Of a stretch of 64,000 nt of DNA, positions 1 to 7,882 are shown piece by piece. Each line of letters begins with the position of its first letter. The stretch's first letter is position 1. Below the pieces are notes generated by a model that ran no database searches, was not told the DNA's origin, and was given only the letters and a program-made list of their open reading frames with translations. The translations under genes were made by a program, and so were the position numbers. The stretch comes from Magnetospirillum sp. XM-1 (GTDB lineage: Bacteria > Pseudomonadota > Alphaproteobacteria > Rhodospirillales > Magnetospirillaceae). The stretch covers positions 2,046,001-2,110,000 of the forward strand of contig NZ_LN997848.1 in assembly GCF_001511835.1 (NCBI RefSeq), written 5' to 3'.

Positions 1-539
1 AGAAGCGGCGGGGCATGGGCGGCGAGATAGGCAGGAGCGGCGCACAGCAGGCGGCGGTTGGCGGCGATCTTGCGGCGCACCAGGCCCGAATCCGGCCCCA
101 GTCCGAAGCGTATGCCGATGTCCATGGCCTCGGCGGTGAGGTCCAGCGGCCGGTCCGAGAGGTGGAGGATCACCTCCACCTCGGGATGCAGGCGGACGAA
201 ATCCGACACCGCCGGGCCCAGGTGACGCCGGCCGAAGCCGAAGCCCGCGTTGATGCGCAAGCTGCCGCGCGGACTTTGCCGTCCGGCGGCCAGATCGCGC
301 TCCAGGCTTTCGATGTCGCCCAGGATGCGGCGGCCTTCCTCCAGGTATTTCTCGCCTTCCGGGGTCAGGCTCTGACGCCTTGTGGTGCGGTTGAGCAGGC
401 GCACCCCCAGCCGGGCCTCCAGGGCGGCGAGGCGGCGGCTGATCGCCGGCGGCGACAGCCCCATCTCGCGCGCCGCCGCGGTCAGGCTGGCATGGCGGGC
501 CACCAGGGCGAAGAAGCCGATATCCAGGTCGATGCTCAA
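1..539 (-). CDS. LysR-family transcriptional regulator, C-terminus cut by window edge
   Basis: The minus strand encodes 179 visible residues of a LysR-type DNA-binding regulator. An N-terminal winged helix-turn-helix is clear (LTAAAREMGLSPPAISRR, followed by a recognition-helix and wing region ending LTPEGEKYL). After it comes the start of the substrate-binding domain (GSLRINAGFGFGRRHLGP, then DIGIRFG). The start is TTG at 539: an in-frame TAA sits directly before it and GGAG lies 6 bases upstream, so no ATG start is available. It diverges from the TauE/SafE gene at 640 across 100 bases holding a T-N11-A dyad, so it probably regulates itself and that exporter. The effector cannot be told from the sequence. 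The C-terminal third lies beyond the window. Confidence 0.9.
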   Translation of the reverse strand, partial: MSIDLDIGFFALVARHASLTAAAREMGLSPPAISRRLAALEARLGVRLLNRTTRRQSLTPEGEKYLEEGRRILGDIESLERDLAAGRQSPRGSLRINAGFGFGRRHLGPAVSDFVRLHPEVEVILHLSDRPLDLTAEAMDIGIRFGLGPDSGLVRRKIAANRRLLCAAPAYLAAHAPPL

Positions 540-542
540 TTA

Positions 543-557
543 ATGCTCCAAACGCAT
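543..557. promoter_or_regulatory. Putative LysR operator (T-N11-A dyad)
   Basis: ATGC at 543-546 and GCAT at 554-557 form a perfect dyad with a 7-base spacer, fitting the T-N11-A pattern of LysR binding sites. It lies 4 bases outside the LysR start codon and 83 bases before the TauE/SafE start, where an autoregulator that also controls the divergent gene would bind. The match is short, so it is a candidate only. Confidence 0.45.
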
Positions 558-639
558 TAGTATCGTGAATTTGACGCCATTGATTGCGTCTGTGGCAAGG
601 ATAATCATGGGGCGTTCCTGATCGGCGAAGGCAGCCCCC

Positions 640-1392
640 GTGACCGTGTCCCTGCTTCTCTCCCTGATGCCCATGCTGCTGCTGGGCGGCGCCCTGGGGT
701 TCCTGGGCGGCCTGTTCGGTATCGGCGGCGGCATCATCGCCATTCCCCTGCTGGCCTCCGTCTACGGTATGGATCAGGCCTTGGCCCAGGGCACCGCCCT
801 GGTGATGATGGTGCCCAACCTGCTGGCTGCCTGGTGGCGCTACATGCGGCGCAATCCCGTCGGATTGGGCGTGGCGCTGCGCCTCGCCGTGGTGGGAACG
901 CTGACCACCTATGGCGCGGCGCAGCTGGCCCAGGGCCTGGACCAGCACGTGCTGCGGCTGCTGTTCGCCGGGTTCCTGGCCGTCCTCGCCTGGGGCATGA
1001 TCCGCCCCGCATCGTCCGGCGGCGGCGGCGGCCGGGTCCGCCCGGCGCTGATCCCGCTGGTGGGGCTGGCCGGCGGCGGCAGCATGGGCCTGCTGGGCGT
1101 GGGCGGCGGGCTGGTGGCGACGCCGCTCCTGATCCGCTGGTTCGGGCTGGATCAGCGGGCGGCCCAGAGTCTGGCCCTGGCCCTGGTGCTGCCCTGTTCG
1201 GCGGCGGCGCTGTTGTCCTATGCGCGGGCCGGCAATGTGGACTGGGGAATCGGTGCCGCCCTCGGCCTGGGGGGGATGGCCTGCGTCTCGGCCGGTGTCG
1301 CCCTGGCCCACGCCTTTCCCGAGACCGTCATGCGGCGGCTGTTCGCCGTGATGCTGGCAGCGACCTCATTGGCCGTGCTGGCCGGGCGCTGA
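640..1392 (+). CDS. TauE/SafE-family membrane exporter
   Basis: This 250-residue polytopic inner-membrane protein belongs to the TauE/SafE family, whose members are linked to export of sulfite, sulfoacetate and other organosulfur anions. The family's two internally repeated glycine-rich segments are visible: GGLFGIGGGIIAIPLL near residue 25 and GLLGVGGGLVATPLLI near residue 150. About seven or eight hydrophobic stretches cover the chain. The start is GTG at 640. It is transcribed away from a LysR gene, its probable regulator. Its 3' end overlaps the convergent histidine kinase gene by 27 bases. The substrate is not determined by the sequence. Confidence 0.85.
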   Translation: MTVSLLLSLMPMLLLGGALGFLGGLFGIGGGIIAIPLLASVYGMDQALAQGTALVMMVPNLLAAWWRYMRRNPVGLGVALRLAVVGTLTTYGAAQLAQGLDQHVLRLLFAGFLAVLAWGMIRPASSGGGGGRVRPALIPLVGLAGGGSMGLLGVGGGLVATPLLIRWFGLDQRAAQSLALALVLPCSAAALLSYARAGNVDWGIGAALGLGGMACVSAGVALAHAFPETVMRRLFAVMLAATSLAVLAGR

Positions 1393-2892
1393 CGGTTCCG
1401 CCTCTTTCTCCTCCTCCTCCGCCGCCCGGTCGGGCAGGGTGAAGAAGAAGGTGGTGCCCTGGCCCGGGGCGGAAGCCAGCCACATGCGGCCGCCGTGGCT
1501 TTCCACGATGCGCTTGCAGATGGCCAGGCCGATGCCGGTGCCGGGATAGGCGATGCCGGTGTGCAGGCGGCGGAACACCTCGAAGACATAGTCGTGGTAC
1601 TGGGGATCGATGCCGATGCCGTTGTCGCTGACCGCGAAACGCCAGGCGTCGCCGTCGCGCTCGGCCTCCACCCGGATCAGGGGCGCTTCGCTGCAATATT
1701 TGAGGGCGTTGCCGATCAGGTTGTGGAAAACCTGGCGCAACTGGGCGCCGTCGGCCTGGACACTGGGCAGCTCGCCCCGCTGGACTTCGGCCTGTTTCTG
1801 CTCGATGAGCGGGCGCAGGCTTTCCCTCTCGTCGTCCACCATGGCGGCGCAATCCACCGCCTCGAGGGCGAGGCCGGCGCCGCCGGCCCGGCTGTATTCC
1901 AGCAGGTCGCGCACCAGATTGGACATGCGCAGCGCCTCGTTGACGATGAAGCGCAGGTAGTCCCGGCCTTCGTCGCCCAGATTGTCCCGGCACTTGCGCT
2001 CGAGCAATTGCGAGAAGCTGACCAGCCCGCGCACCGGCTCCTGCAGGTCGTGGGCCGCCACATAGGCGAAGCGCTCCAGCTCGGCATTGGTCCGCGACAA
2101 CTCGGCGATGACCTCCTGCAGGTCGCTTTCCGCCCGGGTGCGCTCGTGAATTTCGTGCCGCAGCTCGTCGTTGCGGTCGTGCAGGTCCTGCACCGCCAGA
2201 TTCAGCTGGCGGGCGATGTTGTCGTAGGCCCAGCGCAGGCGGTCGATCTCGTCGCCGTTTTCGGGAAAGCCCAGCGTCTCGTCGAACAGCGAGGCCTGGG
2301 AGACCAGGGATTCCGGCACCAGCCTGCCGACGTTGCGGGCCAGTTCCTCCACCCGGCGGGTGACGATGCGGCTGAAGATCACGTACATGAACGCCGCCAC
2401 CAGGAAGGTCTTGAGCGCGTTGCTGACCAAGATGGCGACGGCCTGGCCCAGCAGGCGGTCGTAGATGCCGTCCAGGCTGGCCGTCACCTCCATGGTGGCG
2501 AGCTGGCGGGTTTCGCCCCGCACCTCGCGGGACAGGTCGTACTGGCGGTGGATGTGCCGCTTGGAGGCGACGGCTCCGGCCGTCCACACGTTGCGGCCGT
2601 CCACGGTGGTGATCACCGCGTATTCCACATGGGAAAGCCGGGTCAGGGCGTCCAGCGCCAGGGTGATCTGGCGTTCGTCGAAGGTCCAGACGCTGCCGGT
2701 GATGGGTGGCAGGAAGATGCGGACGTTCTCCAGCTGGTCGTCCATGTCGGCGCGCTGCTGCTGGTATTCGTGAAGTAGTTGATAGCCTGTCGCCAGGATG
2801 GCCAAAAAAGAGCTGAAGGCGACAATCAGCACGATCAGGCGACGGCCGATCTTGTTTTCGCGCCCTTTCTTGCGGAGCATCATCATCATCAT
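1366..2892 (-). CDS. Membrane sensor histidine kinase
   Basis: A 508-residue two-component sensor. TM1 (about residues 18-38) and TM2 (about 151-173) enclose a periplasmic sensing region of about 110 residues. A HAMP-like linker and coiled coil follow. The phospho-acceptor is His281 in YVAAHDLQEPVR, an H-box typical of phytochrome-like kinases. The ATPase domain has an N-box (HNLIGNALKY), G1 (DNGIGID), F-box (VFEVFRRLH) and G2 (GTGIGLAICKR). No response regulator gene adjoins it, so the partner is unknown. The reading frame opens with five consecutive ATG codons (2878-2892) and no good ribosome site, so the exact start is uncertain. It resembles the kinase at 21452-22945 in H-box type. Confidence 0.9.
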   Translation of the reverse strand: MMMMMLRKKGRENKIGRRLIVLIVAFSSFLAILATGYQLLHEYQQQRADMDDQLENVRIFLPPITGSVWTFDERQITLALDALTRLSHVEYAVITTVDGRNVWTAGAVASKRHIHRQYDLSREVRGETRQLATMEVTASLDGIYDRLLGQAVAILVSNALKTFLVAAFMYVIFSRIVTRRVEELARNVGRLVPESLVSQASLFDETLGFPENGDEIDRLRWAYDNIARQLNLAVQDLHDRNDELRHEIHERTRAESDLQEVIAELSRTNAELERFAYVAAHDLQEPVRGLVSFSQLLERKCRDNLGDEGRDYLRFIVNEALRMSNLVRDLLEYSRAGGAGLALEAVDCAAMVDDERESLRPLIEQKQAEVQRGELPSVQADGAQLRQVFHNLIGNALKYCSEAPLIRVEAERDGDAWRFAVSDNGIGIDPQYHDYVFEVFRRLHTGIAYPGTGIGLAICKRIVESHGGRMWLASAPGQGTTFFFTLPDRAAEEEEKEAEPSAPGQHGQ

Positions 2893-2950
2893 GGTGCGCG
2901 CAGCCTACCCGTATCCCGGAATGGATACGAGCCTAAAACATTCGCATGGC

Positions 2951-3706
2951 CTACTTTGGATTTGGTCTGGGGACGCCATCGACCCGCAAGGTTTCGGCGA
3001 TGGCTTCCAGTCTGGCCATCACCGCCTCGGCGTCGGGATAGGAGCGGCTGAGGACGAGATGGACGTCGAGCCGGTCGATGACGTCGAACTCCAGGTCGCG
3101 GATCGGGCGTTCGGCCAGGATTTCCTGGGCGGGACCGGCATAGTCCAGCAGATACCCGGCCCGCCCGCGTTCCAGCATGGCGAAGGCGGATTCGTGGCTG
3201 ACCGTGGGATTGTTGCCGACCCGGTTGGCGGGGTCCTTGATATAGGCCAGGATGCCGCCATAGCTGTAGCCGTGGACGGTGATCACCTCCTTGCCGGCCA
3301 GGCCTTCCTGCGAGGTGACGGGGGGCAGGTCCTTGCGGCGGTAGACCCGCAGTTCGGTGCCGGCCACCGGCCGCTTGCTGATCAGGCAGCACTTTTCCAG
3401 CGCCGCGCCCTTGACCAGCATGGAGAAGTCGGTCTGTCCGTCGCGCAGATGCTCGAACATGCGCGCCGCCGGCAGTCCGCGCGCCCGCCAGGGAATGCCG
3501 GCCTGCTTGAACAGCGGCGCGGCGAGGCGCAACAACGGATTGTCGGGTTCGCCCCTTGCGTCCAGGCGGGTGGTCCAGACCGATTGATCAGGATAGGAGT
3601 ATTCCAGGGTGCGGGGTTCGGCTGCTGCCGTGCCGCAAATGACCAGAAGAATTCCCGCCAGAAAGAGGGATGATCCGCGTCCGCTCATCATCCGTCTCCG
3701 TTTCAT
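2951..3706 (-). CDS. Periplasmic solute-binding protein, family 3-like
   Basis: A 251-residue exported protein. I chose ATG at 3706 because AGGAA lies 4 bases before it and a classical signal peptide follows (MKRRRMMSGRGSS, a hydrophobic core, then cleavage after TAAA near residue 29). The mature part has the general pattern of amino-acid/polar-solute binding proteins: a basic dipeptide-rich hinge (LRVYRRKDLPP), a glycine-tyrosine segment (VHGYSYGGIL) and a C-terminal lobe (LEFDVIDRLDVHLVLSRSYPDAEAV). No permease or ATPase genes adjoin it, so it may be a stand-alone periplasmic sensor subunit rather than part of an ABC importer. The ligand is unknown. Confidence 0.65.
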   Translation of the reverse strand: MKRRRMMSGRGSSLFLAGILLVICGTAAAEPRTLEYSYPDQSVWTTRLDARGEPDNPLLRLAAPLFKQAGIPWRARGLPAARMFEHLRDGQTDFSMLVKGAALEKCCLISKRPVAGTELRVYRRKDLPPVTSQEGLAGKEVITVHGYSYGGILAYIKDPANRVGNNPTVSHESAFAMLERGRAGYLLDYAGPAQEILAERPIRDLEFDVIDRLDVHLVLSRSYPDAEAVMARLEAIAETLRVDGVPRPNPK

Positions 3707-3851
3707 TTCCTGAAGTCTTCGTCGAGAATACCGCAAGAGCCGAAACTTCACAATCGACGGACTCGTCATCCGGCCTCTTGTGTTTCCCGATGGTTTTCCT
3801 GTTCCGGGGGGCATATCCTCGCTTTCGACGCCGCAGCGAGGAGGGGCCGGC

Positions 3852-4877
3852 ATGGCCATGGACCAGGAGTTGCACGCCGGGCTGGAACCGGGCCTGCGTT
3901 TCGCCATGCTGATCGGTCCCGACGGCGGCGTCCGCGACCTGCGCTGGCCCGAGGTGGAGACCTGGCGGCCGGCCGACGGCTTCCTGTGGGTTCACCTGGA
4001 GCGGGACGAGCCCCGGGCCTCCCATTGGCTGTGCGAGCGCTCCGGCATTGATCCGCTGGTGGCCATGGCGCTGACCGCCGAGGAATCGCGGCCCCGGGTC
4101 GAGGATGTGGGCGACGCGCTGATGGTGGTGCTGCGCGGCGTCAACAAGGCCCGCGCCGGCGAGGGCGAGGACCCGACGGCCGAGACCGAACTGGTCCCCG
4201 TCCACATCTGGATCGAGGCGGACCGCTGCATCTCGCTGCGCGACAAGGACCATTCGCTGAACGCGCTGCGCGACCTGCGGATCGCCATGATGATGGGCAA
4301 GGGACCGCGCACCGCCGGTGCCCTGCTGGCCCGCATCGCCGAGAAGGTGGTGGACCATCTGGGAATTCTCACCGACGAGATCGAGGACGGCATTTCCGAT
4401 CTGGAGGACCGCATCGGCGAGGGGCTGGCCGGTACCGACCTGCGTGAGGACATCGCCTCGGCCCGGCGCAAGGTGGTGCAGCTGCGCCGCTATCTGGCAC
4501 CCCAGCGCGACGCCCTTTACCGCCTGCGCCACGACGACGCCAGCTGGCTCGACCCCGAGGCCAAGATGCGCCTGCGCGAGGTCAACGACCGCCTGATCCG
4601 CCATATCGAGGATCTGGACGAAATGCGCCAGCGCGCCACCATCTTGCACGAGGATTTCACCAATCTGGTGGCCGAGCGCGCCGCCCAGTCGTCCAACCGC
4701 CTGACCGCGCTGGCCGCCATGGTGCTGCCGCCCTCGCTGCTGGCCGGCATGATGGGCACCAATATCGGCGGCATCCCGGGAGCCCAGGAACCGTTGGCTT
4801 TCCTGATCCTGTGCGGGGCGGTGCTGGGCATGATGCCGGTCACCTACCTGATCCTGAAGTGGATCAAATGGCTATAG
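3852..4877 (+). CDS. CorA/ZntB-family divalent metal transporter
   Basis: A 341-residue protein of the CorA superfamily. The N-terminal two thirds are a cytoplasmic alpha/beta funnel with long helices (EIEDGISDLEDRIGEG; ARRKVVQLRRYLAPQRDAL). Two C-terminal transmembrane helices follow (about 280-300 and 312-335), and the tail is basic (LILKWIKWL). The pore signature between the helices is GMMGTNIGGIPG, closer to the ZntB type (G-x-N-x-GGIPG) than to the classical GMN of magnesium channels, so zinc transport is more likely than magnesium uptake. ATG at 3852 is preceded by GAGGAGGGG; an upstream in-frame ATG at 3780 lacks such a site. It stands alone, divergent from the binding-protein gene. 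Confidence 0.8.
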   Translation: MAMDQELHAGLEPGLRFAMLIGPDGGVRDLRWPEVETWRPADGFLWVHLERDEPRASHWLCERSGIDPLVAMALTAEESRPRVEDVGDALMVVLRGVNKARAGEGEDPTAETELVPVHIWIEADRCISLRDKDHSLNALRDLRIAMMMGKGPRTAGALLARIAEKVVDHLGILTDEIEDGISDLEDRIGEGLAGTDLREDIASARRKVVQLRRYLAPQRDALYRLRHDDASWLDPEAKMRLREVNDRLIRHIEDLDEMRQRATILHEDFTNLVAERAAQSSNRLTALAAMVLPPSLLAGMMGTNIGGIPGAQEPLAFLILCGAVLGMMPVTYLILKWIKWL

Positions 4878-4980
4878 TCAGGCGGCAATGAAATAAATCG
4901 TTTCTTTTTGTTGCTCACGGATTTGTGCAATTTGCATAAGGTGTCCGGGGATATCGCCCGGAATTTGGGGTCGGGGAACG

Positions 4981-6762
4981 ATGAAGAAGGCCGACGACAG
5001 CGGCGACGGCGGCGGGGCCGTGCCCGACGGCGGGGCGGGGCACGCCCGCCGCAAGGGCAAGGCCGCCTCGGCTCTGGGGCCGCCGCAGGAGGCCTATGTC
5101 GCCTTCGCCTTCGCCGCCGCCGACCTGCTGATGGAAGCCGACCACGATGGGCGGATCATCTTCGCAATCGGCGCCTCCATGTCGTTGGTCGGGCGTCCGG
5201 CCCGCCTGCTGGCCTCCATGACCCTTCCCGAACTGATCCGCTCCGAGGACCAGTCGCGCGTCCGCAACGCCCTGAAGCGCATGGCCAAGGGCGACCGCGT
5301 CCGCCACACCCTGCTGCACGTCAGCCTGCCGGGCGGCGGCAGCACGCCGGTGGCGCTGTCGGGCTATCCCCATCCCGACCATCAGGGCCGCCTGCTGCTG
5401 GTGCTGACCCATTCCGGCACGCTGATGTCGCCCACAATCCGCCAGAAGGACACCGGATTGCTGGGGCGCGAGGGCTTCGAGGCCCTGGCGGGCGACCTGA
5501 TCAAGGAAAGCGCCAAGGACGGCGACGAATCCTATCGCATGACCCTGCTGGACCTGCCGGAACTGGCGGAGCTGCGCAGCAAGGTGGGCGCCGAGGCCAC
5601 CGCCGACTTCATCTCCCGCTTCACCGATTACCTGCGCCAGTGTTCGGTGGGCGGCGGGGCCGCCGCCGATTTGGGCAACAGCAAGTACGGCCTGATCCAC
5701 GGCCCCGAGGTCACCGCCGGCGAGATCGAGACCGCCATCAGCGGCCTGGCCCAGCAGGTGATGGGCGCGCCCATGGCGCCTGAATCCGCCTCGGTGGCCA
5801 TCGACGGCGGCGGCATCTCGGCGCAGGAAGCCACCAGCGCGCTGATCTACACCCTGAACCGCTTCACCACCGACAGCGACGCCACCATCCACGAATTGTC
5901 GGCCATGGCGCGTCCGACCTTGTCGCAGACCGTGTCCAAGATGCGCGAGGTCAAGGAGACCATCGGCAAGGGCGACTTCCAGCTGCACTTCCAGCCCATC
6001 GTCGATTTGTGGAGCAACGCGGTCCACCACTTCGAATGCCTGGTGCGCTTCGGCGGCAGCGGCAATTCCCCCTACAGCACCGTGGTGTTCGCCGAGGACA
6101 CCGGCCTGGTGGGAGAACTGGACCTCGCCATCTGTGCGCGCGCCATCGAGTTCATGCGCCAGGGGGTGGGCTCGGAACCGTCCTTGCGCTTCGCCGTCAA
6201 CCTGTCGGGGCGCTCGCTGTCCAGCCCCAGCATGGCGGCGCGTCTGCTGCAGATGATTCACGCCGCCTCCGACCTGCGCGGCCGGCTGCTGTTCGAGGTG
6301 ACGGAAAGCTCGGCCATCGCCGACCTGGTGGCGGCCAACGCCGTCATCCAGGAAATCCGCGGGCGCGGCCATCCGGTGGGCATCGACGATTTCGGCGCCG
6401 GGGCGGCGGCGTTCCACTATCTGCGCGGCCTAAAGGTCGACCACGTCAAGATCGACGGCTCCTATGTGCGTGAGGCGGCGGGCAAGGGGGATTCGCTGCC
6501 CTTCCTGCGCGCCATCACCCAGCTGTGCCGCGAGTTGCGGGTAGCCACCATCGCCGAGCACATCGAGGACGAGGCCACCGCCAACCTGCTGCGGGTCTAC
6601 AACGTGCGTTACGGCCAGGGCTATTATTTCGGCAAGCCCATGCGGCCGTCGCCCAAGCTGCACGGCAACAAGGCGCCGTGGGCGACGCCGCTCACCCAAT
6701 GGCGCAACGGATTGCTGTTCTTCGGCAACGGGACCGGCAACGGCAACGCCTCCGGCACTTAG
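4981..6762 (+). CDS. EAL-domain cyclic-di-GMP phosphodiesterase with degenerate GGDEF-like region
   Basis: This 593-residue protein probably hydrolyses c-di-GMP. The EAL domain (about residues 320-570) keeps the residues known to matter in active enzymes: the E-x-L-x-R motif as ECLVR near 352, AVNLSGRSL, FEVTESS, DDFGAG near 468, KIDGSYV, AEHIEDE and GQGYYFGKP. The N-terminal third resembles a PAS fold (LMEADHDGRIIFAIGAS). The middle (LLGREGFEALAGDLIKE through YGLIHGPEVTAGEIETAI) has the spacing of a GGDEF domain but lacks the GGDEF signature, so I expect no cyclase activity. There are no membrane helices. The start at 4981 has GGGGAACG just before it. It precedes a hemerythrin gene, hinting at an oxygen link, which is inference. 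Confidence 0.85.
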   Translation: MKKADDSGDGGGAVPDGGAGHARRKGKAASALGPPQEAYVAFAFAAADLLMEADHDGRIIFAIGASMSLVGRPARLLASMTLPELIRSEDQSRVRNALKRMAKGDRVRHTLLHVSLPGGGSTPVALSGYPHPDHQGRLLLVLTHSGTLMSPTIRQKDTGLLGREGFEALAGDLIKESAKDGDESYRMTLLDLPELAELRSKVGAEATADFISRFTDYLRQCSVGGGAAADLGNSKYGLIHGPEVTAGEIETAISGLAQQVMGAPMAPESASVAIDGGGISAQEATSALIYTLNRFTTDSDATIHELSAMARPTLSQTVSKMREVKETIGKGDFQLHFQPIVDLWSNAVHHFECLVRFGGSGNSPYSTVVFAEDTGLVGELDLAICARAIEFMRQGVGSEPSLRFAVNLSGRSLSSPSMAARLLQMIHAASDLRGRLLFEVTESSAIADLVAANAVIQEIRGRGHPVGIDDFGAGAAAFHYLRGLKVDHVKIDGSYVREAAGKGDSLPFLRAITQLCRELRVATIAEHIEDEATANLLRVYNVRYGQGYYFGKPMRPSPKLHGNKAPWATPLTQWRNGLLFFGNGTGNGNASGT

Positions 6763-6839
6763 GCGTCACGACTTGTATGTTGAATTCCTTCGTCGCTGGT
6801 CTTAATGCAGGACCGATGAAGGTCGCTAAGGGGGGTATT

Positions 6840-7241
6840 GTGCTGGCGTGGACGGATAGCTTGAGCGTCGGGGTTCCCACGCTTGATGAGCATCACCGCC
6901 ATCTGTTCTCCTTGCTGGCCCGGATCGCCGCAATGGTCGAGGAGGGGGGCTTGACCCTCGACGGCCTTGGGACGGTCTTCGCCGAGTTGAACAGCTACAT
7001 CGCCTATCACTTCGCCGAGGAGGAGGCCATGATGGAGCGGGCCGGCTTCCCCTTCCTCGAATTGCACCGCCATTCCCACCAGACCATCGCCATGCGGGTC
7101 GCCGACATGGCCGCGGCCCTGACCGCCGCTGGAATGGAGAACGCCGCCCGCGACCTGCACGGTTTCCTGACCGGCTGGCTGATTCACCACATCGAAATCG
7201 AGGATTTCGAATACCGCCCCTTCCTGGTTGGTGGTGCCTAA
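6840..7241 (+). CDS. Bacteriohemerythrin
   Basis: A 133-residue single-domain hemerythrin, a four-helix bundle that binds O2 at a diiron centre. Ligand motifs are complete: His in DEHHRHLF, H-x-x-x-E in YHFAEEEAMM, two His in LELHRHSHQTI, and H-x-x-x-x-D in HHIEIED. I chose GTG at 6840 because a purine-rich AAGGGGGG lies 4 bases upstream and the resulting length equals that of the hemerythrin at 26706-27107. In-frame ATGs at 6778 and 6816 lack such a site. It follows the EAL gene by 77 bases in the same direction and may share its transcript. Likely role: oxygen storage, delivery or sensing in a microaerophile. Confidence 0.9.
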   Translation: MLAWTDSLSVGVPTLDEHHRHLFSLLARIAAMVEEGGLTLDGLGTVFAELNSYIAYHFAEEEAMMERAGFPFLELHRHSHQTIAMRVADMAAALTAAGMENAARDLHGFLTGWLIHHIEIEDFEYRPFLVGGA

Positions 7242-7379
7242 GCTTCTCCCTGCCAAAGTATCCCTTCGCACGTGCAAAAATAATGTTGCATATGGGGCCT
7301 TGATTGATATTTCGGGCCTATCCTGCTATGTTTTCCCTCAAAAGAAATAAAAGTATTCCAGGGAAGGCGAGGAGGTCCA

Positions 7380-7814
7380 ATGGCGCCCCTTACTCAGGGA
7401 CACGAGACCGGCGTGCCCGCGATCGATGCCGGGAACGAGGGGCTGCGCTTCCTGCTCGGCCGGGTGTTCCAGCCGGGCGTCGAATGCCGTCGGGGCATGG
7501 CCGGGCGCGGCGATTGCGATTTCAGCCGCTGTTCGCGCATCCAGGCGATCATGCGCTATGTGGAGCGCAATTTCGCCCAGCAGGAAGAGGTGATGGCCGA
7601 ATCTGCCTATCCCGACGCGCGGCGCCATCTGGACGACCATGCCGGCCTGCTCGATCACCTGGGGGTGATGCTGCATGCCCAGGTCTGCGCCGACAAGGAC
7701 GCCGTCAAGGTCCACGACTTCATCGCCCACTGGGTGGTGGAGCACGCCCAGCGTTGCGACCGCCCGCTGGGCCGCTGGGCGGTGACCCGCCGGGTGCTGG
7801 AGCCCAAGTGCTAG
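7380..7814 (+). CDS. Degenerate hemerythrin-like protein
   Basis: A 144-residue protein with the hemerythrin fold pattern but altered iron ligands. The opening TGVPAIDAGNEGLRFL matches the first helix but has Asn where the first His should be. The second motif reads RNFAQQEEVM, again with Asn for His while keeping the Glu. Later motifs are retained (RRHLDDHAGLLDHL; VEHAQRCDRPL). It also carries an insertion rich in Cys and Arg (GVECRRGMAGRGDCDFSRC). AGGAGG lies 5 bases before ATG 7380. With two ligands missing, a normal diiron site is unlikely; a mononuclear, heme-free regulatory or purely structural role is possible. It is tandem with a canonical hemerythrin and precedes a helicase gene. Confidence 0.75.
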   Translation: MAPLTQGHETGVPAIDAGNEGLRFLLGRVFQPGVECRRGMAGRGDCDFSRCSRIQAIMRYVERNFAQQEEVMAESAYPDARRHLDDHAGLLDHLGVMLHAQVCADKDAVKVHDFIAHWVVEHAQRCDRPLGRWAVTRRVLEPKC

Positions 7815-7882
7815 GACCCAAGTGCCGAGGAGCGGCGCAAGCGGCGTTGTAACCGTCCGGTCCCGTCGCTACTCTGCCGGCC

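Noticed and set aside
2878..2892. Five ATG codons in a row at the kinase start as a slippage switch
   Set aside because: A five-unit trinucleotide repeat changes length in whole codons, so it cannot alter the frame; it only makes the start ambiguous.
7300..7313. FNR box upstream of the degenerate hemerythrin
   Set aside because: Only the first half (TTGAT) and two bases of the second half match, so it is too weak to list as a site; it is mentioned only as a hint.
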